64,000 bases of DNA. Origin: Parabacteroides goldsteinii DSM 19448 = WAL 12034 (GTDB lineage Bacteria; Bacteroidota; Bacteroidia; Bacteroidales; Tannerellaceae). Each line of letters begins with the position of its first letter. Positions within the stretch are counted from its first letter, which is position 1. Of this stretch, positions 50,418-58,217 are shown one piece after another. Made by a program: the position numbers and the translations under genes. The stretch spans positions 124,001 through 188,000 of the forward strand of contig NZ_KQ033913.1 in assembly GCF_000969835.1 (NCBI RefSeq), read 5' to 3'. The notes beneath the pieces are model-generated. The model saw only the letters and a program-made list of their open reading frames with translations, was not told where the DNA came from and ran no database searches.

Positions 50418-51026
50418 ATGTATTCTTGCTTTTTTAAAAGGATAATAGATTTCGTTTTTGTATTTTGCATATTGGCTGTTATTTGGCCTGCATTACTTCT
50501 GATTACCTTTTGGCTACATTTTGCAAATAAAGGAGCTGGTGCTTTCTTTTTACAAGACCGTCCAGGTAAAAAAGGCAAAATATTCAAGGTAATCAAATTC
50601 AAAACTATGACAGACGAACGTGATGCTGAAGGAAACCTTTTACCAGACGAGAAACGTTTGACGAAGGTCGGGAAATTTGTTCGTTCTACTTCGATTGACG
50701 AATTGCCACAATTGATTAATGTTCTTAAAGGTGATATGGCATTAATTGGTCCACGTCCATTGTTGGTACAGTATCTCCCTCTATATTCAAAAGAGCAGAC
50801 ACGTCGACATGAAGTTCGTCCTGGGATTACAGGTTGGGCGCAGGTTAATGGGCGTAATGCAATTTCGTGGACAAAGAAGTTTGAACTGGACGTTTGGTAT
50901 GTGGATCATTGCTCTTTTTTACTTGATTTGAAAATCCTGTTTTTGACAATAAAAAAGGTGTTTGTCAGGGAGGGGATTAGTTCTGAAACTTCTGTCACAA
51001 TGGAGCCTTTTACTGGAAATAATTAA
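50418..51026 (+). CDS. PglC-like initiating sugar-phosphate transferase
   Basis: The 202-residue monotopic phosphoglycosyl transferase has an N-terminal hydrophobic re-entrant helix (about residues 10-32), [37 protein letters not shown] and [15 protein letters not shown]. The size without extra helices fits PglC, the small form, instead of the long WcaJ/WbaP form. It moves a sugar phosphate, likely bacillosamine-type, from UDP to undecaprenyl phosphate and so starts repeat-unit assembly. Confidence 0.9.
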   Translation: MYSCFFKRIIDFVFVFCILAVIWPALLLITFWLHFANKGAGAFFLQDRPGKKGKIFKVIKFKTMTDERDAEGNLLPDEKRLTKVGKFVRSTSIDELPQLINVLKGDMALIGPRPLLVQYLPLYSKEQTRRHEVRPGITGWAQVNGRNAISWTKKFELDVWYVDHCSFLLDLKILFLTIKKVFVREGISSETSVTMEPFTGNN

Positions 51027-51036
51027 TAAATAGATA

Positions 51037-51621
51037 ATGTATTTATACGGAGCAAGTGGTCATGCTAAAGTGATCGTTGATATTTTGCGGGCTATTAATG
51101 AGCCTATTGAAGCTTTATTTGATGATAATGAAACAATTCACCAGCTTCTTGACTATCCTGTATTACGTTCTGTAGAGGTTAAGGGACCTCTGATTATCAG
51201 TATTGGTAATAATAATATTCGTAAGAAAATAGCGGAACAATTTAATGTAAGATTTGGAAAGGCTTTTCATCCGTCTGCTATAATTTCTGCAACGACTACA
51301 ATTGATGAGGGGACGGTTGTAATGCAAGGTGCTATTATACAAACAGGTGTCTATGTTGGGAAACATTGTATTATAAATACAGGTGCTTCTGTTGATCATG
51401 AATGTGTAATAGAAGATTATGTACATATATCTCCTCATTGTACACTTTGTGGCAATGTTAAGGTAGGTGAGGGAACGTGGATCGGAGCCGGTAGCACTGT
51501 TATTCCAGGGGTAAAAATAGGAAAATGGAGTATAATTGGTGCAGGATCTGTTGTTACCAAAGATATCCCTGACGGTCTGTTGGCAGTCGGCAATAGATGT
51601 AAAATAATAAAACCAATCTGA
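51037..51621 (+). CDS. PglD-like UDP-amino-sugar N-acetyltransferase
   Basis: The 194-residue protein has a small N-terminal nucleotide-sugar part (YLYGASGHAKVIVDIL) and a left-handed beta-helix of hexapeptide repeats (HPSAIIS to about residue 185) with SVDHECVIEDYVHISPHC; the His of SVDHE matches the catalytic base of PglD. It would acetylate the 4-amino group of the UDP-sugar made by the dehydratase and the aminotransferase. It lies 10 bases after the PglC-like gene and 17 before the aminotransferase. Confidence 0.88.
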   Translation: MYLYGASGHAKVIVDILRAINEPIEALFDDNETIHQLLDYPVLRSVEVKGPLIISIGNNNIRKKIAEQFNVRFGKAFHPSAIISATTTIDEGTVVMQGAIIQTGVYVGKHCIINTGASVDHECVIEDYVHISPHCTLCGNVKVGEGTWIGAGSTVIPGVKIGKWSIIGAGSVVTKDIPDGLLAVGNRCKIIKPI

Positions 51622-51638
51622 TTATTTATCAAAACTAT

Positions 51639-52775
51639 ATGGATAAGAAAATATGGCTTTCACTTGCTCACATGAGTGGCCGTGAGCAAGACTTCATAAA
51701 AGAAGCTTTCGATACCAACTGGGTTGTCCCTTTAGGCCCCAATGTAAATGCATTTGAAAAAGAGTTAGCGAACTATCTTAAAGAAGACCGACACGTGGTC
51801 GTATTGTCTGCCGGTACAGCCGCTCTTCACCTGGGTCTTATCGAATTAGGAGTGCAAACAGGCGATGAAGTCATCTGCCAATCCTTTACCTTTGCTGCTT
51901 CTGCCAATCCGATAGCATATCAGTCAGCTACTCCGGTCTATGTAGATAGTGAACAGGATACCTGGAATATGAGTCCCTTATTTTTGGAAGAAGCGATCAA
52001 AGACCGTTTGCGTAAAACAGGAAAACTTCCGAAAGCAATTATCCCGGTTCATCTATATGGCATGCCTGCAAAGATGGATGAAATTATGGCTATTGCTTCT
52101 CATTACGGAATACCCGTTTTGGAAGATGCTGCTGAAGCTTTGGGTTCTGAATATAAAGGACGGAAATGTGGTACTTTCGGAGAATTTGCTGCATTATCGT
52201 TCAATGGGAATAAAATGATTACGACTTCCGGCGGTGGCGCTTTAGTTTGTTCAACGGAAGAACAAGCCAAACGAACGATGTTTTATGCTACCCAGGCCAG
52301 AGAGAATGCTCCACATTACCAGCATGAATGTATCGGATATAACTATCGTATGAGTAATATTTGTGCCGGGATTGGTAGAGGACAGATGTTTGTACTGGAT
52401 GAACATATAGCACGGCGTAGGGCAATACATCAGTTGTATACGGATTTATTGAAAGATGTTCCGTGTATTACGGTTCAGCAAAATCCGTCGGAGGATTTCG
52501 ATTCGAACTTCTGGCTGACCTGTATTTTAGTAGATCCGGAAAAGGCAGGCTTTAGCCGTGAAGATGTCCGGTTACATCTGGCAGATGAAAATATAGAAAC
52601 ACGCCCTTTGTGGAAACCGATGCATCTGCAACCGGTGTTTAAACAATCACCTTTTTATGGAGATGGAACATCGGAGAGATTGTTTGATAAAGGACTTTGT
52701 CTACCTTCTGGTCCGACACTGACGGATGATGATATTTGCAGGGTGGTGGATGAGATAAAGAGTTTAGCAAAATAA
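51639..52775 (+). CDS. PglE-like DegT/DnrJ/EryC1/StrS aminotransferase
   Basis: The 378-residue PLP enzyme has FTFAASANPIAYQSATPVYV, VLEDAAEALGSEYKG and the PLP lysine in FNGNKMITTSGGGAL. The tail SPFYGDGTSERLFDKGLCLP matches the PglE/PseC type, which forms UDP-4-amino-4,6-dideoxy sugars from the 4-keto intermediate. It is the last gene of the operon before a strong terminator, and the third member of the PglC-PglD-PglE block. Confidence 0.9.
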   Translation: MDKKIWLSLAHMSGREQDFIKEAFDTNWVVPLGPNVNAFEKELANYLKEDRHVVVLSAGTAALHLGLIELGVQTGDEVICQSFTFAASANPIAYQSATPVYVDSEQDTWNMSPLFLEEAIKDRLRKTGKLPKAIIPVHLYGMPAKMDEIMAIASHYGIPVLEDAAEALGSEYKGRKCGTFGEFAALSFNGNKMITTSGGGALVCSTEEQAKRTMFYATQARENAPHYQHECIGYNYRMSNICAGIGRGQMFVLDEHIARRRAIHQLYTDLLKDVPCITVQQNPSEDFDSNFWLTCILVDPEKAGFSREDVRLHLADENIETRPLWKPMHLQPVFKQSPFYGDGTSERLFDKGLCLPSGPTLTDDDICRVVDEIKSLAK

Positions 52776-52800
52776 ACTATCCATATTTTTGTATAAACAG

Positions 52801-52845
52801 AAAGTCTGCTATTTCCACCCTTTTGTGAAAATAACAGACTTTTTT
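52801..52845 (+). terminator. Terminator at the end of the capsule biosynthesis operon
   Basis: AAGTCTG-c-TATTT-c-CAC pairs with TGTG-AAAATA-a-CAGACTT (52802-52841) and is followed by a T-run. The stem is long, with two small bulges, and lies 26 bases after the last stop. It ends just at the stop of the convergent small membrane gene. Confidence 0.85.
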
Positions 52846-52847
52846 GC

Positions 52848-53150
52848 TCATCCGATCAACAATTTATAAAGACTCCCGATCACTCCGAAAGCCATCAGGC
52901 TGTAGCCGGCAATCTCTATGGGTTCGACATGGTGTTTGTCTCCCCAGTCTCCCTGGGTGAGAGCGAGAGTATCGCTCCGATACAAGTCAGGGTCACTTCC
53001 GTCTCCCGCATCAGAAGGGAGAGAAGGCTCAGGAGGAGCAGGCATAGGATCAGGACAGGGGCAGTCACCGGCTGCCGGTTTTTGTTTGCGGGGAAAGATG
53101 ATCCGGGCAAGCTGGGTGAGGAAGGCGAGGATCGTTTCAAGGTACTTCAT
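52848..53150 (-). CDS. Small proline-rich membrane protein
   Basis: The 100-residue protein has an amphipathic N-terminus (MKYLETILAFLTQLARII), a Pro/Asp/Ser-rich middle (about residues 28-60) and a C-terminal hydrophobic helix (GYSLMAFGVIGSLYKLLI). No family is recognised. It follows the GH73 lysin gene on the same strand, so a holin-like or anchor role is possible but unproved. An AT-rich TTTTCAATT-type repeat (53151-53187) lies directly before its start. Confidence 0.5.
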   Translation of the reverse strand: MKYLETILAFLTQLARIIFPRKQKPAAGDCPCPDPMPAPPEPSLPSDAGDGSDPDLYRSDTLALTQGDWGDKHHVEPIEIAGYSLMAFGVIGSLYKLLIG

Positions 53151-53187
53151 GTTAATTGAAAATTATAAATTGAAAATTGAAAATTAA
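53151..53187 (-). repeat. AT-rich heptamer repeat before the small membrane gene
   Basis: On the plus strand the text alternates ATTGAAA and ATTATAA units (AATTGAAAATTATAAATTGA and onward). In the sense of the gene it reads as repeated TTTTCAATT. Related tracts lie at 54109-54141 and 62478-62512, each just before a start codon. Confidence 0.55.
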
Positions 53188-53639
53188 AGGGAGGAACCGA
53201 TTAACTTTTCGATTGTCCGACTGATCGAGACCAGCATTCGCCGGTAGGCTTCGCGGTTGTCGCCGTTTACTTCGCTGATGTATTTGCTGTAACCGATTTT
53301 GAGGGCAAAGGCAGCTGGTTGGTAGCTGACATCGGCGGCATCGGTGTAGGCGTGGCGGATCAGGCGGGCATAGTCCATGAAAGAGTGTAACGGGTCGGGA
53401 TAGGTACGGAAGGAGAGGGAATTGGTGCTTAGTTGCACGGAGGTCCCGGTCCACCAGACGTTCTTTTTCCCGTAAGCGGTGATACCGAAAAAGTTATGAT
53501 GTTGCAGGCAAAGATCACTTTGTCCCCAACCGGTTTCGATAGCCGCTTGTGCCAGGATAACAACCGGATTGATCCGGAAAGCTTCCCCGGCCTTTTGGGC
53601 CAGGGGAAGATACTTGGTGATAAAATCTTTTTTGGTCAT
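53184..53639 (-). CDS. GH73 glucosaminidase-like peptidoglycan hydrolase
   Basis: The 151-residue protein is a minimal glucosaminidase domain: VILAQAAIETGWGQSDL carries the catalytic Glu (residue 35), and FGITAYGKKNVWWTG, FRTYPDPLHSFMDYARLI and KIGYSKYISEVN complete the fold. There is no signal peptide or cell-wall anchor. Enzymes of this kind occur at the ends of Bacteroidales capsule loci and in prophages, where they cut peptidoglycan. How it would leave the cytoplasm is not clear; the neighbouring small membrane protein is a candidate. Confidence 0.85.
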   Translation of the reverse strand: MTKKDFITKYLPLAQKAGEAFRINPVVILAQAAIETGWGQSDLCLQHHNFFGITAYGKKNVWWTGTSVQLSTNSLSFRTYPDPLHSFMDYARLIRHAYTDAADVSYQPAAFALKIGYSKYISEVNGDNREAYRRMLVSISRTIEKLIGSSL

Positions 53640-53651
53640 GGCAGTAGGGGA

Positions 53652-54101
53652 TTATTCGATTTCCGGTCTGTCGCTGCCACCTTCTCCGTTCTTTTCTTCC
53701 GGGTCGGAGAATGGGTCGAGACGGTCGTAACTGGCTTCGGAGATCAGCTGGCGTAACATGGCACCGGGAGTGAAAACGATGCGAGGTTTCTTGAACATCA
53801 TAGGGTCGAAATCTTTCAGGGTTTTGGATCCTTTGCTGCCGGCTACCATACGGAAATTGCCGAATTCACCCATCTGGATCACATTACCACTCTCGAGCAG
53901 CATGCAGAGAACATAAATCAGACCGTCGATAACCAGCTCTACTTCACCGGCTTTGGCGGTGCAGTAACCGGATACCAGTTTACACAATTTTTTGAAAGAG
54001 GTCTTTTCCATCGAGCGGATCTGACCGTAATACAATTGAGCGCCTTGGGCGGCCCCTTTGCTCATGTCCTTTTTGAGGACGATTCGATACTTTAATGGCA
54101 T
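53652..54101 (-). CDS. HU-like DNA-binding protein (HIG family)
   Basis: The 149-residue protein shows the HU/IHF fold in a Bacteroidales variant: MPLKYRIVLKKDMSKGAAQG, the helical dimer part, GNVIQMGEFGNFRMVAGSKG (the hinge of the DNA arms) and KPRIVFTPGAMLRQLI. It has an acidic tail (EEKNGEGGSDRPEIE). It would bind and bend DNA as a dimer. It is the first gene of the minus-strand run HU-GH73-small membrane protein. A TTTTCAATT-type repeat precedes its start. Confidence 0.85.
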   Translation of the reverse strand: MPLKYRIVLKKDMSKGAAQGAQLYYGQIRSMEKTSFKKLCKLVSGYCTAKAGEVELVIDGLIYVLCMLLESGNVIQMGEFGNFRMVAGSKGSKTLKDFDPMMFKKPRIVFTPGAMLRQLISEASYDRLDPFSDPEEKNGEGGSDRPEIE

Positions 54102-54108
54102 AGCTTTT

Positions 54109-54141
54109 TAATTGAAAATTGATAATTGAAAATTGAAAATT
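54109..54141 (-). repeat. AT-rich heptamer repeat before the HU-like gene
   Basis: AATTGAAAATTGATAATTGA and onward; same family as 53151-53187 and 62478-62512. In the gene sense it reads as repeated TTTTCAATT and ends about 8 bases before the start codon. The rest of 54142-54346 holds only the DUF4248 promoter. Confidence 0.55.
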
Positions 54142-54283
54142 ATTGGTGGATTCAGGAGGGGATTAACCGGTGTTTTCCCTTGAATTCATTACAAAGATAC
54201 GGTGGGGACATAGGCTGAATGATCCGAATGGGACCGAACGGGCATTTAGATGCATTTTTTGTTGAATTTATTTGATTATATAG

Positions 54284-54313
54284 TTGTTATATCCGAATTT
54301 ATGTGTATATTTA
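54284..54313 (+). promoter_or_regulatory. Promoter for the DUF4248 gene
   Basis: TTG (54284-54286), 19 bases, TATATTTA (54306-54313) fit the Bacteroidales promoter with the last G replaced by A. It lies 34 bases before the start codon. Confidence 0.5.
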
Positions 54314-54346
54314 TAGGGTAATAAAACAACTTAAAATCATCTTATT

Positions 54347-54568
54347 ATGGAAGAACTATTTCAACAAAAAACTTTTGGATGGCAGGAATTGGCTATCCTT
54401 TATGCTCCAGGATTAACACCCCATTCAGCCTCGAGAAGACTTACACGTTGGGTAATAATAAACAAAGAATTGTACGATCGTCTGATTCGTTCAGGATGGA
54501 TTAAAGGAACTCGTATCTTGTCTCCTTTACAGGTCGCAATTATTGTGGATTTTCTGGGCGAGCCATGA
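54347..54568 (+). CDS. DUF4248 small protein
   Basis: The 73-residue protein has a compact helical pattern: KTFGWQELAILYAPGLTPHS, SASRRLTRWVIINKELYDRL and a hydrophobic end SPLQVAIIVDFLGEP. This is DUF4248, a Bacteroidales family often placed next to capsule or replication-like genes. The middle looks like a helix-turn-helix, so DNA binding is likely but unproved. A 22-bp palindrome array begins 17 bases after the stop codon, and its sites may be this protein's targets. Confidence 0.8.
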   Translation: MEELFQQKTFGWQELAILYAPGLTPHSASRRLTRWVIINKELYDRLIRSGWIKGTRILSPLQVAIIVDFLGEP

Positions 54569-54584
54569 TATTTGCATATGTAAA

Positions 54585-54666
54585 AAAAACAATTGTTTTT
54601 GATTTTGAAAACAACTGTATTTAATTGCAAATACAATTGTTTTTGTAACTGAATACAATTGTATTT
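54585..54666. repeat. 22-bp-period palindrome array, AAATACAATTGTATTT type (4 copies)
   Basis: Copies begin at 54585, 54607, 54629 and 54651, with an exact period of 22 bp. Each is a 16-bp near-palindrome (RAAWACAAYTGTWTTT) with a 6-bp spacer (GATTTT, AATTGC, GTAACT). The same element is at 19170-19229. The array lies about 160 bases before the HTH-DnaB-primase genes and recalls plasmid iterons in size and layout. Confidence 0.75.
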
Positions 54667-54823
54667 TGTTTAACCAATCAATTTTAATAATCGAAACGCA
54701 TAAAAAGAAAGACTCTCTTTTCTTTTATTCTTATATATAATGTAGGGATTTGACAACCATCCGGCAGGAGGTAGTGTATAGGGCTGATTTACTGTGTTTT
54801 ATGCGTGACAAACAAACGGCATT

Positions 54824-55387
54824 ATGGAAATGGCTGAAAATGAGAATATTTACACGGATGTTAAGGCCTTGATGTATTTTGGAAAATCCTATTTGAAAGT
54901 ACCTCGTGTAATAATAGAACGGATGTTTGCATCCGATAATAGTGAACGTATGATCGGAATAGTGCATTGGTTGTTATTTTGTTTGTGCAATTATGCCGAC
55001 GGCTATGTGTCGATCAAAGGAAAACAGGAAGTTTGCCATAGAGGAGAATGCATCATCTCTTACGAAAAGTTGGCCCGGTTAATGATGGTAGATAGCCGTT
55101 CGGTCAGAAGGTATGTCCACTCGCTGGAAAAGGAATCTTTGATAGAAGTGAAACGGGTAGCAAACTGTATCTGCTTCCGTGTTTGTGGTTATGACTCTTT
55201 TACGGCTTCGGATGTCCCTGCGGAAATACCGCAAGAGAGTAAGAGAACCAGAGTGACTAAAAAAACGGTTGAGCCGGATGCGATAGCTTTACGGAGAGCG
55301 GAGGCCGAGTTGAAGATAAGTCATGGGAACGTACCCCGTACCGACCTGTTAAAAAGTTGCTATGAGTATGGAAAAGAATGTAATTGA
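54824..55387 (+). CDS. Helix-turn-helix protein of a replication-like module
   Basis: The 187-residue protein has a winged-helix-like region: GECIISYEKLARLMMVDSRS and SVRRYVHSLEKESLIEVKRV (about residues 75-115), followed by a short basic linker and a charged C-terminal helix. No replication-protein family is recognised with confidence. It overlaps the DnaB-like gene by 26 bases and so is co-translated with the helicase and primase; a replication initiator or helicase loader role is inferred from this position. M3 (54830) is an alternative start. Confidence 0.55.
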   Translation: MEMAENENIYTDVKALMYFGKSYLKVPRVIIERMFASDNSERMIGIVHWLLFCLCNYADGYVSIKGKQEVCHRGECIISYEKLARLMMVDSRSVRRYVHSLEKESLIEVKRVANCICFRVCGYDSFTASDVPAEIPQESKRTRVTKKTVEPDAIALRRAEAELKISHGNVPRTDLLKSCYEYGKECN

Positions 55388-56714
55388 AAGAGCTTTGCTC
55401 TGTTCGCTGTTTCTGGATCAGGTGGCGATTCTTGAGGTGGTCGGATTGTTGCGTCCGGAAATGTTTTCCGATCCGGATCATGGGTTTATTTACGAAGCGT
55501 TTACCGATCTGTTTAACCGTAATAAACGGCCCGATCTGATCCTGGTGGAAGAGGAAATGAAAAAGAAAGATCCGGAGCGTTACGTGAAGATGGGAGGCAT
55601 GGCGTACTTGTCGGATGGAATGGAGACGGTTCGCCTGGAACATAACGCTGTAGAGTATGCCCGCGAAATCCTTCATCATTATCTGCTGGGGTGTATGCAT
55701 AAGCTGTTTGTGCAAAAAGCATCGGAATGCCTGCAATACGGTATGGACTACCTGAAGGTGATAGAAGATTGCGAGCGCGATTTGCTACGCTTGCGTATGG
55801 ATAATTCGGAATCGGATTCGCTTCTGCCGCTTAGTGAAGTGATGAAGTTGTCTATAGACGATCATCTCGACCGGATGAGCCGTAAGGATGATTCGGTGCG
55901 TATGCTGAGTGGAATCAACGGGTTGGACGGACTGACGGGAGGACTTTACCGGAAGGAAGTGCTGGTGCTGGGCGGTCTTCCGAGTGACGGTAAGACGGCG
56001 CTGGCGATGTTTATGGCAATGAATATGGCTCGCCAGGGTAAACATGTGCTTCATTTCAGTTTTGAAATGACGGGCGAACAGACTGCCGCCCGTTTTTTTG
56101 CCGGTTATGCCGGTGTGGAGGCTGCCCGCCTGCGTATAGGGGGACTTCGTGAGGGGGATATCGATCGGATGAGACGGTATGCTGCCGGTATGGAAAAAAC
56201 GCCTTATTATTTTACGAATGTATCTTCTATGAGCCTGGATGCGTTGCGGGCGGAGATTATGCTCCGGAGCCGTAAAGGTGAATGCGATGTTGTAGTGATC
56301 GATTACCTGCATACACTTGCTCCACCGACGAAAAAGGGTGAGACACAAGAGTCTGTGATCCGTCATACGATTACGGTATTGAAACGTATTGCCGTAGAGG
56401 CTAATTGTGCCATGCTGGTGGTTTCGCAGTTGAATCGTGAGGTGTTGAAGCGTTCCGAGAATGGGTTTGTCCCGATAATGAGCGATTTGCGTGATTCGGG
56501 TGCCATTGAATTTGTAGCGGACTGTGTGGTGATTATCGGTTGTCCGGAACGTTTCGGGAAGAATACGGCCCAATGCGGGTCGAATGCCTCCCGCCTGATC
56601 AAGTTGTATGTCCTGAAAAATCGTAACGGATCGACAGGTATTGCCGAGGTATACAGGAATGATACTTATACGTCTTTTGTGAATCCGGGTGGTAATTTAC
56701 ATTTTGAGGACTGA
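55362..56714 (+). CDS. DnaB-like replicative helicase
   Basis: The 450-residue protein has a DnaB N-terminal domain (about residues 1-105: ERALLCSLFLDQVAILEVVG, PDLILVEEEMKKK) and a RecA-like C-terminal domain with Walker A GLPSDGKTALAMFMA (about 204-218), DVVVIDYLHTLAPP, CAMLVVSQLNREVLKRSENG and the sensor-like SDLRDSGAIEFVAD. It would be a hexameric 5'-3' helicase. It is not the housekeeping copy by context: it lies inside a capsule region, overlaps the HTH gene and touches the primase gene (shared A at 56714). Confidence 0.9.
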   Translation: MSMEKNVIERALLCSLFLDQVAILEVVGLLRPEMFSDPDHGFIYEAFTDLFNRNKRPDLILVEEEMKKKDPERYVKMGGMAYLSDGMETVRLEHNAVEYAREILHHYLLGCMHKLFVQKASECLQYGMDYLKVIEDCERDLLRLRMDNSESDSLLPLSEVMKLSIDDHLDRMSRKDDSVRMLSGINGLDGLTGGLYRKEVLVLGGLPSDGKTALAMFMAMNMARQGKHVLHFSFEMTGEQTAARFFAGYAGVEAARLRIGGLREGDIDRMRRYAAGMEKTPYYFTNVSSMSLDALRAEIMLRSRKGECDVVVIDYLHTLAPPTKKGETQESVIRHTITVLKRIAVEANCAMLVVSQLNREVLKRSENGFVPIMSDLRDSGAIEFVADCVVIIGCPERFGKNTAQCGSNASRLIKLYVLKNRNGSTGIAEVYRNDTYTSFVNPGGNLHFED

Positions 56715-58189
56715 TGAACAGGTTGGAAATCACATCATTCAAGGAACGGGTCGATCTGGTAAAGGTGGTCGGCCATTACTCGACGCTCGAAAGGAAAGGG
56801 GCGGCTTATCTGGGTTTGTGCCCTTTCCATGACGATCATCATCCTTCGCTGCGGGTGGATCCGGCAAAAAGGGTATACCACTGTTTTAGTTGCGGGGCCG
56901 GAGGAGATGTCTTCCGCTTCGTACAGGAGAAAGAGGGATGTGGCTTCGGTGAGGCGGTCCGTCTTTGTGCGGATATCTGCCACTTGCCCGTTCCTGCACT
57001 CGATGCGGGAACGCAAAAACACAGGCCGGATAAGCAACCGGTTGAAAAGGATAGTTCCCTTGCAGTCCCACATCAAGTGCGGGAACAGGTACCTGCTCCG
57101 ACGGTTGAAATGAATGAACGTTACGGGCAGACGTTGCTTCCGTATGATCCGGGGATGGAAGAATTGCGGGAGACCTATGCTGCTTTTGAGGTTGGGATTG
57201 CTCCGGCTATCGTGCCTGAAGCCTGGAAATTTACCCGTGGCCGGATTGTTTTTCCGATCCGTAATGCGGCGGGCGAGTTGGTTGCATTTGCAGCACGTTA
57301 TCAAGGGGATTTGCCTGCTAAGAAAATCCCCAAATACATAAATAGTTTGACCAGTGCGATTTATAAGAAAGATGAACTGCTTTACGGCTGGCACCGGGCT
57401 GTGTCGAAGGTTCGTGAGACGGGAATCGTTTTTTTAACCGAAGGATACAAAGATACGCTGGCGATGCATGCGGCTGGTTTTAGCAATACGGTTGCCCTTT
57501 GTGGCACGAATTTGTCGGAACATCATATCGCTATGATCCGGAAAGAGGCCGTTACGGTTTGTCTTTTTCTGGATGCCGATGAGGTGGGGCGGGAAACGGT
57601 TGCGGGGGTAATGCCCAAACTGCGTAGTGCCGGTCTCCGGGTGGTGGATATATTACCGGAAGGCGGTAAGGATGCGGATGAGATGTTCCGTTCGTTGGGG
57701 CGCGAAGCGTTTATTCATTGGGTAGAAAAGGCGATGATCCCTCCGGCGAGACGGAAAGTGGAGTCGCTCTTGGTTGCTGCCTGCCACCGTTGGCCGGATA
57801 CTTTATGCCTGACGGAAGAAGGGGAAGAGGCCCTTTATGTGGATAATATCCGGAAAATATTATCTTCTGACGATTTGTTGCCAGCTGACAGCCTTGTTCC
57901 CGCGCTCGACGCAGGACCGCAAAAGGACCGACCGGAAACGAAAGAACTGGATAACCTTTATGCTTTGCATACCGATTCATCGCATAGTGACCGGGTACGT
58001 CGAAGTGAGTTGGTCCGTTATCTTTTTCTGGGTTATCTGGAGGTACGCCTGGTCGACCGTGTCCGGCAAAATCTCCACCGTTTATCCCGAACTTTTGCCG
58101 ATGAAGAGTCGCGTGTCCTTTTGTTATCTGATTTACAGTATCAACGAAATTATTTAAGCAGCGTCTCCCGCGAACTGGGCAGGAGATGA
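56714..58189 (+). CDS. DNA primase with CHC2 zinc finger and Toprim domain
   Basis: The 491-residue protein starts with a CHC2 zinc finger (C36, H39, C57, C60 in LCPFHDDHHP and YHCFSCGAGGDVF). A primase core with a Toprim domain follows: Glu in FLTEGYKDTLAMH and the Asp pair in FLDADEVGRE. It lacks the long C-terminal helicase-binding domain of the housekeeping DnaG, and the linker regions near residues 90-125 and 392-415 contain the palindromic repeats described below. With the DnaB-like gene it forms a helicase-primase pair, perhaps from a plasmid or integrative element. Confidence 0.88.
   Translation: MNRLEITSFKERVDLVKVVGHYSTLERKGAAYLGLCPFHDDHHPSLRVDPAKRVYHCFSCGAGGDVFRFVQEKEGCGFGEAVRLCADICHLPVPALDAGTQKHRPDKQPVEKDSSLAVPHQVREQVPAPTVEMNERYGQTLLPYDPGMEELRETYAAFEVGIAPAIVPEAWKFTRGRIVFPIRNAAGELVAFAARYQGDLPAKKIPKYINSLTSAIYKKDELLYGWHRAVSKVRETGIVFLTEGYKDTLAMHAAGFSNTVALCGTNLSEHHIAMIRKEAVTVCLFLDADEVGRETVAGVMPKLRSAGLRVVDILPEGGKDADEMFRSLGREAFIHWVEKAMIPPARRKVESLLVAACHRWPDTLCLTEEGEEALYVDNIRKILSSDDLLPADSLVPALDAGPQKDRPETKELDNLYALHTDSSHSDRVRRSELVRYLFLGYLEVRLVDRVRQNLHRLSRTFADEESRVLLLSDLQYQRNYLSSVSRELGRR
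56990..57012. repeat. Intragenic palindrome in the primase gene, copy 1
   Basis: GTTCCTGCA-CTCGA-TGCGGGAAC, arms of 9 with one mismatch. The following 20 or so bases (GCAAAAACACAGGCCGG) match the bases after copy 3. It encodes part of VPALDAGTQKHRP. Confidence 0.65.
57066..57084. repeat. Intragenic palindrome in the primase gene, copy 2
   Basis: TCCCACA-TCAAG-TGCGGGA, arms of 7 with one mismatch. It shares the TGCGGGAAC end with copy 1 (through 57086) and encodes part of SLAVPHQVREQ. Confidence 0.5.
57896..57918. repeat. Intragenic palindrome in the primase gene, copy 3
   Basis: GTTCCCGCG-CTCGA-CGCAGGACC, arms of 9 with two mismatches. Together with its right flank (GCAAAAGGACCGACCGG) it is about 75-80 percent identical to copy 1, 906 bases away. 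It encodes part of VPALDAGPQKDRP. Confidence 0.65.
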
Positions 58190-58217
58190 TCTGCTTTTTA
58201 TTTTATATCTGAAATAA

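Noticed and set aside
52848..54101. Holin-endolysin cassette of a prophage
   Set aside because: GH73 and a small membrane protein are present, but no phage structural, packaging or integrase genes occur in the window. The set is common at capsule loci, so only a possible link is noted.
55785..56573. 262-codon open frame on the minus strand
   Set aside because: Antisense to the DnaB-like gene with clear Walker motifs; rich in His, Arg and Thr and without a family.
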